From: Carpediemonas membranifera
Lineage: Eukaryota; Fornicata
NCBI GenBank assembly: GCA_019828565.1
Contig: JAHDYR010000038.1
Coordinates: 1,116,001-1,180,000 of the forward strand
DNA: 64,000 nucleotides
Direction of reading: 5' to 3'
Position 1 is the first letter of the stretch; each line of letters starts with the position of its first letter. Positions 49,405 to 60,210 of the stretch are shown in pieces. A model generated the notes under the pieces. The model made no database searches and was not told the DNA's origin. It was given only the letters and a program-made list of their open reading frames with translations. The position numbers and the translations under genes were made by a program.

Positions 49405-49457
49405 GGCATCCACGTCCGCAGTTTATGTAAATGTTCCAATCTCTTCGCCCCGGCACA
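49397..49457 (+). repeat. Element E1 3' LTR (61 bp)
   Basis: Identical to the 5' LTR. The pol stop codon TAA at 49402-49404 lies inside it. Confidence 0.93.
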
Positions 49458-52310
49458 CCGGCAGCCGCCAAGACCTGTATCTCGGAGGCCACGTTCGCCA
49501 CGCTGAAGGAGGCCGGCCCGGTAATGATCACAAATCATGCTTACACGCTGAAGATGGCCGACCAGCGACCTTGCGAGGACACCACCGCCGTCATAGCCGA
49601 GCTCGTTATCGACGGCATCGTACCAAACGCTGTCGAGCTGACGTGGACCGTACCAGTCATCTCCGGGGAGGCCCACAAGTTCCTGTTCGGGGCAGACCTC
49701 CTCCGGCACCTAGGCCTCATGTCGGACACGGGCATCAACATTCAGCTACCACCGTCAGCGGAGGACCCCGCCGACGATGTCACACCGGCCCAGAATCAAT
49801 ACATCGACGAGGTTGACTCGGAGACTGACGACCTGCCGGACGACGTCTCGTCCTTCGCCACGCCAACCTTCGACATTGACCCCTCGTTCCCTCTACACGA
49901 CGAGCTACTCGCTGTGCTCCAGGCCAACGCCGACGTCTTCGACCCCAAGCTGCCTCTCGGCGGCGCCGACATCGCGGAAGCCACCATTGACCTGAAGCCG
50001 GACGCCATTCTGCCACAAGCCAACCCACGCGGCATCCGCGCCGACTGGCTTCCCGAGATCAAGCGACAGCTCCATGAAATGTACGAAGCCCAGCTCATCC
50101 GCGACGCACACGGCCCAGTCTCTAGCCCGGCTGTGATTGTCCAGAAGAAGCCCGACGCGGACGGACGCCGCCCACTACGACTTTGCGCAGACTACAGGGC
50201 CCTCAACGAGGCAACTGTGACTGACGCTTTCCCCATGACAGATGCCCGCACGCTCATCCAGGACCTCGTCGGCAGCAAGTACTTCTTCGGTCTAGACCTT
50301 CGCCAAGGGTTTCACCAGATGCCATTGAAGGATGCCCACCGTTACCTGTCCGCGGTGCGGGTCCCGGGCGAGTTTTTCGAATATATGGTCGCCCCGTTTG
50401 GCCTAAAGAACCTCCCCGCACAATTCCAGCGGGCCATCGCCAACGTCCTGCGCCCGGTATACTCAGAGGGCGTCAGGAACTACATAGACGACATCTTTGC
50501 TGGCGCGCCATCGCCCGAGGTACTCGTCATGCGCACCCAGCGCACGCTCGCTCTACTCAGTGACAAGAACATCAGGCTGCGCGCCGAGAAGTGTCATTTT
50601 GGCTACCAGACTCTCGACTGTCTCGGCGAGATCGTCTCCGAACACGGTCGTCGCCCTCAGCCCTCACGCATTGACACGATCAAGAGCCTCCCACGCCCGA
50701 CGACCACGCACGAGGTACGTCAGATCCTCGGCCACATCAACTACGTGGCAGATTTTATCCCTGACTGCCAGCGCATCCTAGCGCCCATCAATGGCCTCCT
50801 CCGCAAGGACGCCAAGGTCGTGTGGACTTCAGCACACCAAGAGGCTATCGCGGCTGTTCTGACACAGCTCGCCTCTGAGGAGTCACTCGCCATACCAGAC
50901 CTCTCCAAACCCTGGCGCCTCGAGACGGACGCTAGTCTCCTCGGCCTAGGCGGCATACTGCTACAACAGCAAACGCCCACAGACTGGAGAGTCGTCGCCT
51001 ACTTCTCCAAGGCGTTCTCGGACGTTCAACAAAGATGGAGCACCTACGACCAGGAGATGTATGCTCTGATATACTGTCTGACACGTCCTGACATGTACTC
51101 TCTCTTCCTGGGCCACCCCGATCTGACCGTGTTCACCGACCACAAGAATCTGATGGCACTCCACCGCATGGCCGCTCACAATCGGAAGCATCGCCGATGG
51201 CTACTGTCGTTCTTGGAGTTCAGACTCAAGATCCACCACGTCCCGGGCGAGTCCAACGTCACGGCCGACTTCTTAAGCCGTTTCCCTTTCCAGACCCGCC
51301 CCGCAGAGATCGCCGAGGTCACGGCTAACACGCTAGAGTCGAGAGTGCTCGCCTCTCAGAAGGAGCACGCTGACGAGAGACCCTCCAAGCACACCATCGT
51401 CAACGGTGTCGTCAAGTATCACGGTCGCACATTCGTACCCGCCGACGCGCGTCGCGACGTCCTAGCCGAGGCCCACCGGCTGCACTTGGGCGTCAAGAAG
51501 ACCGCTCAGGCCGTGCGTGACTTGGGTTACGACTGGCCACAGCTCGAACACACCGTATCCGACCTGATCAACGCCTGTTTGATCTGTCAGAAGACCCGTC
51601 TGGCGAACTTCATCAAGCTGAAGATGGGCGCGACCCCGAGCAGCACACCATTCGAACGCGTAGCCGTCGACACGCTCGGCCCCATCTCAGAGGACTCGGC
51701 CGGCAACCGGTATGTCGTCGTGATTACTGACACATTCACGCACTTTACTGAGCTCGTGCCAGCCCCCTCGAACAATGCAGACGCGGCTGCCGCCGCTATC
51801 TGGGCGTCTATCTGCCGCCACGGCATCCCGGCCATCCTGCACACAGACGGAGGCCCGGAATACGCCAACCGTATCATCACCGCTCTAACCGAGCGCTTAT
51901 CGGTCACACACCACCGGACCACGCCTTTCCATCCGCAGTCGAACGGTCACGTCGAACGCGTCAATCGCGAAATCAAGCGCCACCTACGTACCCTAGCGCT
52001 GGCATTTAACTCCTTCGACGCATGGTCCACGACCCTACTGCCATATGTCGCGTGGATAATCAACAGCACGGTTCACAGCGCGACGGGGTTCACCCCGTTC
52101 GAGCTACTCTACGGCACACACGCTGCCGACCGGCAGATACCCCAGCCAGACAACAACGCCGAGGACGAGACCCCGCTTACCTCTGTCGCCGAATACCTCA
52201 CCGTCATGGACGCGCTCCTGGCCAAGCTCTGCCGCAAGGCTCACAAACGCCAGTCCAAGACTCGTGAGGGGGAGGGCAGAGACGCAGTCGGTTCCAGTCA
52301 AGCCCGGTGA
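49458..52310 (+). CDS. Element B pol: protease, RT, RNase H, integrase
   Basis: It continues from the E1 insertion point with AAAKTCISEATF of the protease. RT shows GLDLRQGFHQMPL and NYIDDIFAGAP. RNase H shows LETDASLLGLGGIL and ends ADFLSRF. The integrase H2C2 finger ends CLICQKTRLANF and the core has VAVDTLGPI, LHTDGGPEYANRI and FHPQSNGHVERVNREIKRH. The frame closes near 52310 by a shift in a G-rich run and resumes in 52264-52698. The E1 insertion separates it from gag, so B cannot now make a full protein. Confidence 0.9.
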   Translation, partial: PAAAKTCISEATFATLKEAGPVMITNHAYTLKMADQRPCEDTTAVIAELVIDGIVPNAVELTWTVPVISGEAHKFLFGADLLRHLGLMSDTGINIQLPPSAEDPADDVTPAQNQYIDEVDSETDDLPDDVSSFATPTFDIDPSFPLHDELLAVLQANADVFDPKLPLGGADIAEATIDLKPDAILPQANPRGIRADWLPEIKRQLHEMYEAQLIRDAHGPVSSPAVIVQKKPDADGRRPLRLCADYRALNEATVTDAFPMTDARTLIQDLVGSKYFFGLDLRQGFHQMPLKDAHRYLSAVRVPGEFFEYMVAPFGLKNLPAQFQRAIANVLRPVYSEGVRNYIDDIFAGAPSPEVLVMRTQRTLALLSDKNIRLRAEKCHFGYQTLDCLGEIVSEHGRRPQPSRIDTIKSLPRPTTTHEVRQILGHINYVADFIPDCQRILAPINGLLRKDAKVVWTSAHQEAIAAVLTQLASEESLAIPDLSKPWRLETDASLLGLGGILLQQQTPTDWRVVAYFSKAFSDVQQRWSTYDQEMYALIYCLTRPDMYSLFLGHPDLTVFTDHKNLMALHRMAAHNRKHRRWLLSFLEFRLKIHHVPGESNVTADFLSRFPFQTRPAEIAEVTANTLESRVLASQKEHADERPSKHTIVNGVVKYHGRTFVPADARRDVLAEAHRLHLGVKKTAQAVRDLGYDWPQLEHTVSDLINACLICQKTRLANFIKLKMGATPSSTPFERVAVDTLGPISEDSAGNRYVVVITDTFTHFTELVPAPSNNADAAAAAIWASICRHGIPAILHTDGGPEYANRIITALTERLSVTHHRTTPFHPQSNGHVERVNREIKRHLRTLALAFNSFDAWSTTLLPYVAWIINSTVHSATGFTPFELLYGTHAADRQIPQPDNNAEDETPLTSVAEYLTVMDALLAKLCRKAHKRQSKTREGEGRDAVGSSQAR

Positions 52311-52698
52311 TTACGTCTTGCGCAAGAACCACGCTGAAAGCAAGCTCCACGGCCACACCGGACCGTTCAAGGTCATTGAGGTCAACCCGTTCACGGCAGT
52401 CGTCGTACCGCTCCTCGCCAACGAACCGCGACGCACAGTCCACCTGTCCCACCTCATTCCGCTCAAGTCCGACCTCTCTGAGGGCGAGCTCGCCTACTTC
52501 GCCGCTACAGACCAAGAGGAATGGTACGTTGAACGGATCGTCAAGTCCAAGCCCGGCTTCCTGCGCGTCAAGTGGCTCGGTAGCTCCGAGCTGTCCTGGG
52601 AGCCCATCGACGCCGTCCGCCACACTCCCGCCGCCAAGAAGTTCTTAGCCGCTCACCCCGAGCTGCTCAGGGAGGGCAGTGACGCATCACCTGATTAA
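52264..52698 (+). pseudogene. Element B integrase C-terminus and chromodomain
   Basis: Reads VKPGDYVLRKNHAESKLHG and the integrase GPF-type region, then a chromodomain with EEWYVERIVKSKPGF, VKWLGSSELSWEPID and AAKKFLAAHPELL. The last residues REGS are encoded by the polypurine tract and the stop lies within the 3' LTR, an extremely compact 3' end. Confidence 0.85.
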
Positions 52699-52732
52699 AA
52701 CGAATTCTCGAATACCCGTCGTTTACGCCACA
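52680..52732 (+). repeat. Element B 3' LTR (53 bp)
   Basis: Identical to 43218-43270. The pol stop codon (52696-52698) lies inside it. Confidence 0.9.
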
Positions 52733-53631
52733 ATAGATCATAAGGCTCGAGTTTGCTTGGTTCTGTACGGTCGCAAAAGAGGTCTTCGTACTCTTTGAGC
52801 AGCTTGATTTGCTGGCTCGCGATATCATCAGGTAGGGTAAGAGCCTTGGCTTCGAACTTGCTCGGGACGGGTGGATCGTCGGTGGCTTCACTCTCTGGGT
52901 CGCTGGGCTGCGCCATCGAGGGTAGCAATCCAATCTCGACCATTTGTCCGTGCCAAAACTGACATCGTACGCAGTTTTGAGGACGAATGCGCGGATCTTC
53001 AGGGCGCAGCCACGTGGCGTGAAGGGAGATGGCCTCAACGTGATCTGTACCGATACGGTGCCTTCAGCTTCTCGGATTCCACCTGCCGTCTGGATGCGTA
53101 CAGTATCGTGGTTGATCCAGATCACGGCCGGCGAGGAGCACTGGTTGGGAGATATCGTGGCGCAATCAGCGCCAGAGTCAAGTAATACCTTCACTTCTGC
53201 CTTATCGATAGCTCCATCGACAACTGGCAACGACCCACCACCTGACGCAGCAGAAAATAAACACTTCGCCCTGTTTACTGGGGACTTAAAGCGGCAGAAC
53301 TTCTCGAGGTGGCCCTGCTTCTTGCACACCGGGCATGTGGAACGATCTCGCGGACACTTGAAGGATGGATGTCCAGTTTCGCCACAGTTGTAGCATACCA
53401 GCTCGCGCTTGCCCTCTCCTCGCTGGTTCGAGGGCTTAGAGGCTGGCTTGTCATGATGATGAGGCTTGATGATGGGTTTGGGGGAGGGGTGACTGGGTTC
53501 GTGGTGATGACCGCGATGGGGCTTGCCCGCCTTAGCCTTAGTTGACGACAGCTTGTCGGTCATCCCGACGGAACGAAGCATGGCGCGCGACTCCTCGATG
53601 TCGCGGGCTATATCAATCACACGCGGCATAG
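52733..53631 (-). pseudogene. Element D gag zinc knuckles and protease
   Basis: Minus-strand frame from 53629: PRVIDIARDIEESRAM, a His/Lys/Pro-rich linker, then two CCHC knuckles, CYNCGETGHPSFKC and CPVCKKQGHLEKFC, then the protease site VLLDSGADCATIS. A shift near 52950 leads to the 52695-52943 frame (LLKEYEDLFCD), the usual start of the RT linker. This is the only gag in the window with paired classical knuckles, which sets D apart from its invaders. Element C cut it at 53632 (duplication ATAG). Confidence 0.85.
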
Positions 53632-53724
53632 TGTCAGTGCCTCAGTTATTATTATTGCTATTTATAACTACGGGCACACTCACCCCTGCTTCGCAGGTTA
53701 TGTGTAAATACTGTTGTCGCCACA
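53632..53724 (+). repeat. Element C 5' LTR (93 bp)
   Basis: TGTCAGTGCC...GTCGCCACA, identical to 62995-63087. It contains TATTTATAA and the hairpin CCTGC-TTC-GCAGG. Confidence 0.93.
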
Positions 53725-53735
53725 GAATCGATTCT
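53724..53735 (+). promoter_or_regulatory. Palindromic primer-site candidate of element C
   Basis: AGAATCGATTCT, a perfect 12-bp palindrome from the last LTR base; gag ATG 53747 follows after 11 nt. Confidence 0.8.
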
Positions 53736-53746
53736 AGTACAGACTC

Positions 53747-54609
53747 ATGTTTGCCAAAACCCAAATGACAATTCCAGAGCTCGACGCTATTAACCTCGAC
53801 CGCGAGAGCGTCCGCTCCTTCAAGAGGCAAGTCCAACGCCTCAAGGTGTTCGCACCTGACGCGAAAGCCTCCCTTTTCCTCACCGACGCCTTGTCGGATC
53901 TCATTCAGCGACAGTTCGACCTCAACGCTGAAACCATCACCGAAGAGGAGCTCTTCAAGCACCTCGACAAGCTCGTCGGCCCTCAAACATCCCGCCAATG
54001 GCTCGCCGAGCTGAGCAAGGTCCGCTGTGAATCCACTATCACCGACCTCAACACCCGCACCGTCCTTGTGCGCAAGTACATCAACGCATTCCAGGACATC
54101 TCCAGCTCTACACAAAGGGCACATTCTCCGAAGAGGAGAACCTCTCCCGCGACGACGATACCGTCATCGAAAAAGCCACCAAGCTGTGCCTCTCCCATCT
54201 GGCACCTGACGCTTTCCAACGTGTCGTCCGCACGGAGTATGACCTCCGAAATCCAACCAAGCTCGAGGACGTGTACAAACTCATCACCGAGGCCGCCCGG
54301 GTTGAAGACCAGCTTCGCCTGGACATGACGCGCTACGGCTACGATCTAGTGCGCACCAAGAAGGCCAGAACCAAGGCTAACAGCGACCCCGACACTGACG
54401 AATCCTCCAGCACCAAGCAGGCCCTCCCCATCAAGGCCAAGGAAGCGGCTCCCACCTCCAAGCCGCGTCCGAACGACATCCATCCGACCAACAGGCCCCC
54501 GAAGACCCCTTGCCCCATCTGCCAGGGCAATCACTGGCGGAACGAGTGTCCCCGTTCAGAGAAGACACGCTCCAGGGGAGTCGGGCGGCGGCCTCAGAGC
54601 CAAATCTGA
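53747..54609 (+). pseudogene. Element C gag (frameshifted)
   Basis: The N-terminal frame from ATG 53747 (LDRESVRSFKRQVQRLKVFA) runs to about 54095, where coding moves to the frame of 54271-54609 (LITEAARVEDQLRLDM). The C-terminus has one zinc knuckle, CPICQGNHWRNEC, and a basic tail. Its N-terminus resembles E1 gag. The stop at 54609 falls before the protease frame. Confidence 0.8.
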
Positions 54610-55393
54610 GCTCAAGGCCAAGACCCCGTTCGAGGCCATGATCCTTGACGATGCCGAGATCGACACCGAGGACGACGTGCTCAAGACTACGGGCCATATA
54701 AATGGCCAAGAGTACGTGTTCCACATTGATTCATGCGCCAGACGTTCAGGAGTTTCGGAGGGACTAGCAAAGGATCTCGCCCTACCCCATTCAACGGGCC
54801 CTACGCGGCATTATTTACTGGCAGACCAGTCAGTGGCCACCGCTAATGGCCGGACCTCCGCGGACCTCCGAGTGGCCCTAGCTGGCCACGAGACCCGCTT
54901 CACTGCCAACCTCGACATCATACCAGGGAAAAACCCCCTGATCCTCATAGGCTGCGATATTCTGAGAAGCCTCGGATGCCTCACTTCCGATGGCCTTTTT
55001 GTTAAGCTCGTGAAAGAAACCGCAGCAGACGAAGGGGACGATATTCCTTTCAGACCAGCAGAAGAATTACTGCTGGCCGACGACGTACAGCCCAACATTG
55101 AGATCGAGGAGCTTAAGCAACCGATCACAGCGATATTGGTGCAGCACCCTCACGTTTTTGACGGCCTGGCGCCCGGAGGAGCCAAGGTGCCCGCCATGCG
55201 CATCCCGCTAGTGGACGAACAGCACCTCGTGCAAGCCAAGCCCCGCCGCCTCAATCCCAGACGCCGTGAGCAAGTCAGAGAAGAGCTGCAGCGCCTGCGA
55301 TCGGCAGGTATCACACGGGCCTCACAGGGACCGTTTGCCTCTCCCCATTGTCGTCGTAGACAAGGCATCCGGCGCCATCAGACTGTGTATTGA
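54610..55393 (+). pseudogene. Element C protease and RT start
   Basis: This frame holds the protease with FHIDSCARRSGVSEGL, where the usual Gly of the D-S/T-G triad is Cys, and ILIGCDILRSLG at the flap end. It continues to the RT N-terminus ITRASQGPFASP, where a shift near 55340 moves coding to the 55266-55580 frame (IRLCIDYTALNRIT). Confidence 0.78.
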
Positions 55394-57516
55394 CTATACA
55401 GCTCTCAATAGGATCACAGTCAAGGACCACTTCCCCCTCCCCCGACTTGAAGTCGTTTGTACGGGAAGCATCCGGCTCACGCTTCTTCGCGGCGCTGGAC
55501 CTCACGTCCGGGTATCATCAAGTCCCAGTCCACCCGGACGACGTCCGCAAGACGGCTATGATCACCCCAGACGCGTATGACGAGTTCGTGCGGGTGCCAT
55601 TCGGCCTAGCAAATGCGCCGTCTCACTTCCAAAGAGTCATGCAAGGAGTCCTCGCACCCGTGCTTCACAAGGGTGTTATGGTCTACATTGATGACATCCT
55701 CATCCACGCAAAGACACAGGAGGAATTCCTCCAGACGCTAGAGCACACCTTAGTGCTACTCGATCGCCATGACTTGAGACTTAACCTCGCGAAGTGCAAG
55801 TTCGCCTCCCGTAAGGTCAAGGTCGTCGGCTTCGACATCTCGGAGCAAGGTCGCAGCGTGGACCCCGAGAGAGCCAAGGCCCTCAACGACATCACATCTC
55901 CCACCTCTGTCAAGGACATGCGACGCATCGCTGGCATGTTCAATTACATCGCTGAGCACCTTCCGCGCGCACAGGAGCTTCTTGGCCCGCTCTATGACGC
56001 AATCAAGGCCGAGGAGTGGGGTGATCCACAAGAACAGGCCCTCCAGAGCCTCAAGGAGGCCACAGCGGAGGCCATCACCCTCACCCAGCCGGACCCGGGT
56101 CTACCCTGGCATCTCTATACAGACGCGTCCGACAACGCGGTCGGCGGTATTCTATATCAGATCGCTGCGGACGGCCAACATCAGCCCGTCACGTTATTCT
56201 CCAAGAGACTAACTGATGTGCAACGCCGCTGGTGCACCTATGATAAGGAACTGTATGGTATCCTTAGTGCACTCACCAGATCAGACATGCAGCCCCTGTT
56301 CACCATGGCCACGGACCTACACGTCCACACGGACCATCGCAATATCGTCTACCTCATGAAGCGCTCGGACTGCTCACCGAAGGTAATGCGCTGGAGGATC
56401 ACCCTCCAGCAGTTCCCCGCGGAGATATCACATGTGGCAGGGGAGGACAACGCTGTAGCAGACGCTCTTAGTCGCTGCTGCTTCCTGACCACTGACGACA
56501 TACCAGAAGACGCCCGCGCCATCCTCCGGACCCTTCATGGAGGATCCGCCGGCCACCCATCAGCCAGAATCATCCGCAGGCTGGCAACGCCAGCTCAACG
56601 CGAGACCATTGACCCCTACATCGACGCCTTCGTTCGGACCTGTCCGGCATGTCTGAAGACTCGACAGATCCAAGCGCGCCAGACCGCGTGGCATAGCACG
56701 CAGAGGGTAGAGCCGTTCGAGACAGTCCAGCTGGACACGATCGGGCCCCTGCCCGAATCCACTCGGGGCAATCGATATATCATCACCATCATTGACTCCT
56801 TTACCAAGTACGTCGACCTAGTTCCAGTCCGGGACACGTCGGCAGACTCAGCCGCACAGGCCCTACTCGCATTCGCTGGCCGCTTCGGCATTCCTCAGGA
56901 GATCCACACCGATGGAGGATCCCAGTACCGCAACAAGCTTATGGAGAAGCTTACGAGTGAATTGACCCTCAAGCACCACATTGCTACAGCCTACCATCCA
57001 CAGAGCTCGGGTATAGTTGAGCGAGCGAATGGCACGGCCGTGCGCGCTCTACGCAAACTCATGATGGAAGCAGAGTCCAACGAATGGCAACGATGGCTTT
57101 ATATGGCCCAATTCCTCGTCAACTCCGCTCCACATCGCACTCTTGGGGGAATATCACCCCTCGAGGCCTTACTGGGCATCAGCCCTCGACACTTGAAGAC
57201 CCCACGCAGCTACACCGACCCCGAGCGCGCATCTACAGCTCTCGCCAGTCACATCGAGGCCCTCGGCCGCATCCGCGCACTGAGCAAGCATGCTGTGGAG
57301 GAGTACAACGCGGCTAAGCGCCGGGGAGATCACTTCAAGACCACCCACAGGTGGAAGCCGCACGAGTTTGCGTTTATCATCCCGAGCAGGAAGCCCCAGA
57401 AGCTCTCACCCTTCCTCCGGGGACCACTTAAGGTCCTGGGTCGTGGCGAAGACCCCAACGTCTACCGACTGAAGGACCTCATTACGAAGAAGGTGGTCCA
57501 CATCCACGGGGAGCGC
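55390..57516 (+). CDS. Element C pol: RT, RNase H, integrase
   Basis: After a further shift near 55445 the frame is open to the F insertion. RT shows ALDLTSGYHQVPV and MVYIDDILIHAK. RNase H shows LYTDASDNAVGGILY and ends DALSRC. The integrase H2C2 finger has the Cys pair CPACLKTRQIQ; the core has VQLDTIGPL, IHTDGGSQYRNKL and YHPQSSGIVERANGT. The C-terminal barrel ends VVHIHGER, and F lies directly after it. The frame resumes at 62350 in the chromodomain. Confidence 0.9.
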
Positions 57517-57646
57517 TGTCAGCGCGGCACTTCAATCAAATATTTATTTGATTGATGATCCGATCCGATCCCCGGGCAGGGTCCCGAATCGTCTTTTTGT
57601 TTTGCTTGTAAAGCTTCACCCCCCCGTTTCGTCTGCGAAACGAACA
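57517..57646 (+). repeat. Element F 5' LTR (130 bp)
   Basis: TGTCAGCGCG...ACGAACA, identical to 62220-62349. It contains an 11-bp inverted repeat with a 2-nt spacer (57532-57555, TCAATCAAATA/TATTTGATTGA) and near its end the hairpin CGTTTCG-TCTG-CGAAACG. Confidence 0.93.
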
Positions 57647-57657
57647 GTATTAATACT
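57646..57657 (+). promoter_or_regulatory. Palindromic primer-site candidate of element F
   Basis: AGTATTAATACT, a perfect 12-bp palindrome from the last LTR base; the gag ATG at 57664 follows after 6 nt. Confidence 0.8.
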
Positions 57658-57663
57658 AGTTTG

Positions 57664-60210
57664 ATGCAGAACGTTCCTGTGCCGGTTCCTAAACTAGCAC
57701 TACAAGAATTGAGCCCAAAGACCTGGGCCAACTTCAAGAGAACGATGATCCAGTTCAAAATCTTCTACCCCGCAGCCACATACGCTGCCTTCCTAGACGC
57801 TGAACTCCAAGGTGCCCTAGAGGTCCAGCACAACGTTTCGCTGGCCTCCCAGTCCGACGACGACGTAATCCGCTGGGTTAACCAGCTCTTGGCGCCCCGA
57901 GACCCTCAAGACCTCCGCCTCCGTCTGGAGGCCGTGAAGTGCCAGGTGGATGCGAACCACGCCGTGTCGCGCCAACCTTATCCGAGCTTATGCTCGTGCG
58001 TTTACAGATGTCCTGGGCTCTGCGGAGTTCATGGCCACCCCGCCAGCTACCCCTGAGGCGGACGAATCCATCCTCGCCGGGAACACTGACGGCACCGAAC
58101 CAGAGCCCCCGGCCGATACCACCGTTCCGGCCGCCAGCGAGACCACGTCGGCCTCTCGGGCTCATCAGCGCATCTTTGCGCAGGGCTTGAGGCCCGCCGC
58201 CTTCAGAGATGCCGTTGACTATGCCCAACGTGTAGAACGTCCGTCCTCTCTGCAGGACCTCATCCAGCTAACTCTCAAGATCGCGGACGAAGATGACGAG
58301 GCCCGCGAGAAGGCCCAGCGCTTCGGATACTACGCGGGTCGGGGCCATGCCCCCACTGGGCCGCAGCGTCAGGGCCCCATAACCCCCTATCGTCCCAAGC
58401 CGCTGACCGGACCCAACCCGGGCCGCCAGGATCAGCCGCGGAATAATCCCGACCAGAGACGCCAGACCTTCGCCCAGCCACGCGAATCCCCTGGAAATTT
58501 CAGGGCTCCCGATTATCGCGCAGGCCGCAGAGCATGGAACCGAGAGAATGGATCCCTTCGCCCCGCCAGAGGCAACACCGCTCGCCAAAGTGCCCCTCGC
58601 GTGGTGAACACCCTCGATAATGGAGAACAGGTCGAAGATCATGAGGTTTTCCTCTTAGACGGTGATACCTCCGCGTCCACGGGACCTCTTACCGTGGAAG
58701 CCGCGATCGGTGACATTTCTATGCGCGCCATCATCGATACCGGTGCTTCCGTCACGTGTATCACCAAGCCTCTCGCGCACATGCTTCTTGAGGCCAAGAG
58801 CGCCAAACTCGTCGCCCGAGAGCCCATCACGGCCACCCCGGCCTTCGGCAGTACCCTATCTGTGGATGAGTTCATCGAGACCTCCCTCACTGCCACCCTA
58901 GTCGGTAGCCCGGTCCACACCACGATCATCGCCGCCGTCATTCCCGGACAATCTCAGAAGGTTCTGATTGGGACCGACACGCTACGGAGCCTGGGAGTCC
59001 TGTGTAAGGACGAGCTATTCCTGAAGCTCAGCGCCCAGCCCGACAACCCCAAGGATGACGATATCCCGCTACCTGTGTTCTCCATCGCTCCAGCCACCGA
59101 GGACCCGCTATCGCTCATTCAGATCCCGAACGACGACCTCCGCCCGGAGATAGTTGAGCTCGTGAATCAATACGCCGAGCTCTTCAGCGATATTCCCCCA
59201 GAGGGCGCCAATGTGCCGCCGATGCACATCCCCATCGCGGAAGATGCCCCTCTAGTCCAGTCTGCACCGCGCCGTCTTGCCCCGCAGGCCAGAGACGCAG
59301 TCGATGCTGAATGCGAGCGCCTCCTTCAGGCCGGCATCATCGAGCCGAGCCAAGGCCCTTGGGCCAGCCCCATTGTTGTGGTCGGAAAGAAGGACGGACG
59401 CATGAGACTGTGCGTTGATTACACGCAGATCAACCGCCTGACGCCGCCAGACAACTTCCCGCTACCTAACATCCGGGAGTTCCTTCGCGCAGCCGCAGGC
59501 TGCACGGTGTTTGCCTCGCTAGACCTCAAGCAAGGCTATCACCAGGCCCCACTTCGAGAGGAAGACCGTCCGCTGTCAGCCTTTGTCACACCCGACGGAT
59601 ACTTCCAGTACCGCCGGGTCCCCTTCGGCCTCACCCGTGCCCCGTCCTATTTCCAACGCATCATGCAAACAGTACTAGCACCCGTGCTCCACCGTGGCGT
59701 GGAAGTATACCTAGACGATGTCCTCATCTATGCTAGGTCTCCCAAGGAATTCATGACGATCCTTGGCTGCGTCTTCGAGCTCCTCCGGAAGGCCCGCCTC
59801 CGCCTCGGAGCCGCCAAATGCACGCTCGGTGCCTCAGAGATCACTTCTGTTGGGTTCATCATGGACAAACAGGGCATCAGAGTGACCGAAGACCGCATCA
59901 AGGCTCTCACGGAGCTCCGTAGCCCTTGCAACCTGAAGGAGCTGCGCATGGTGCTGGGTAAGTTCAACTATGTGGCCCGACACCTCCCCCAAGCTCAGAA
60001 ACACCTCGCGACGCTGTCGGAGCTCTTGGCTGGCGTCCCCGCAAAGGCAGGCTCCAAGAACCGCAGCAAGACGGTCACCATCACCTGGGAGGCTCGCCAC
60101 GAGCATGCCCTCACCTGCCTTAAAGAGCAGGTCCGCTCCCGGGTCACCCTGGCCTATCCCGACCTGTCGAAGGAGTGGCATCTGTTCACCGACGCCTCAA
60201 CGCAGGGGAG
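57664..60210 (+). pseudogene. Element F gag, protease and RT (one frameshift in gag)
   Basis: Gag starts MQNVPVPVPKLALQELSP and is open to about 57965, where coding moves to the 57950-60256 frame (ANLIRAYARAFTDVLGSAEF). Gag and pol then share one frame. The protease site is AIIDTGASVTCITK (canonical DTG). RT shows SLDLKQGYHQAPL and VEVYLDDVLIYAR. RNase H begins HLFTDAST near 60190, where another shift occurs. I see no zinc knuckle in gag. Confidence 0.87.

Larger units (their letters stand above)
44875..49457 (+). mobile_element. Element E1: gypsy chromodomain retrotransposon nested in B
   Basis: 4.6 kb with identical 61-bp LTRs, exact 4-bp target duplication CCGG (44871-44874 and 49458-49461), a 10-bp palindrome at the 5' junction and a purine tract AGGGGGGTAGGA before the 3' LTR. 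A second copy, E2, lies at the right end of the window on the other strand. Confidence 0.93.
43218..52732 (+). mobile_element. Element B: gypsy chromodomain retrotransposon carrying E1
   Basis: Identical 53-bp LTRs, exact 4-bp target duplication ATAG (43214-43217 and 52733-52736), a 14-bp palindrome at the 5' junction, and a purine tract CAGGGAGGGCAG before the 3' LTR. Without E1 it is about 4.9 kb. Gag resembles that of element I. It is inserted in D and interrupted by E1 at 44875-49457. Confidence 0.92.
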
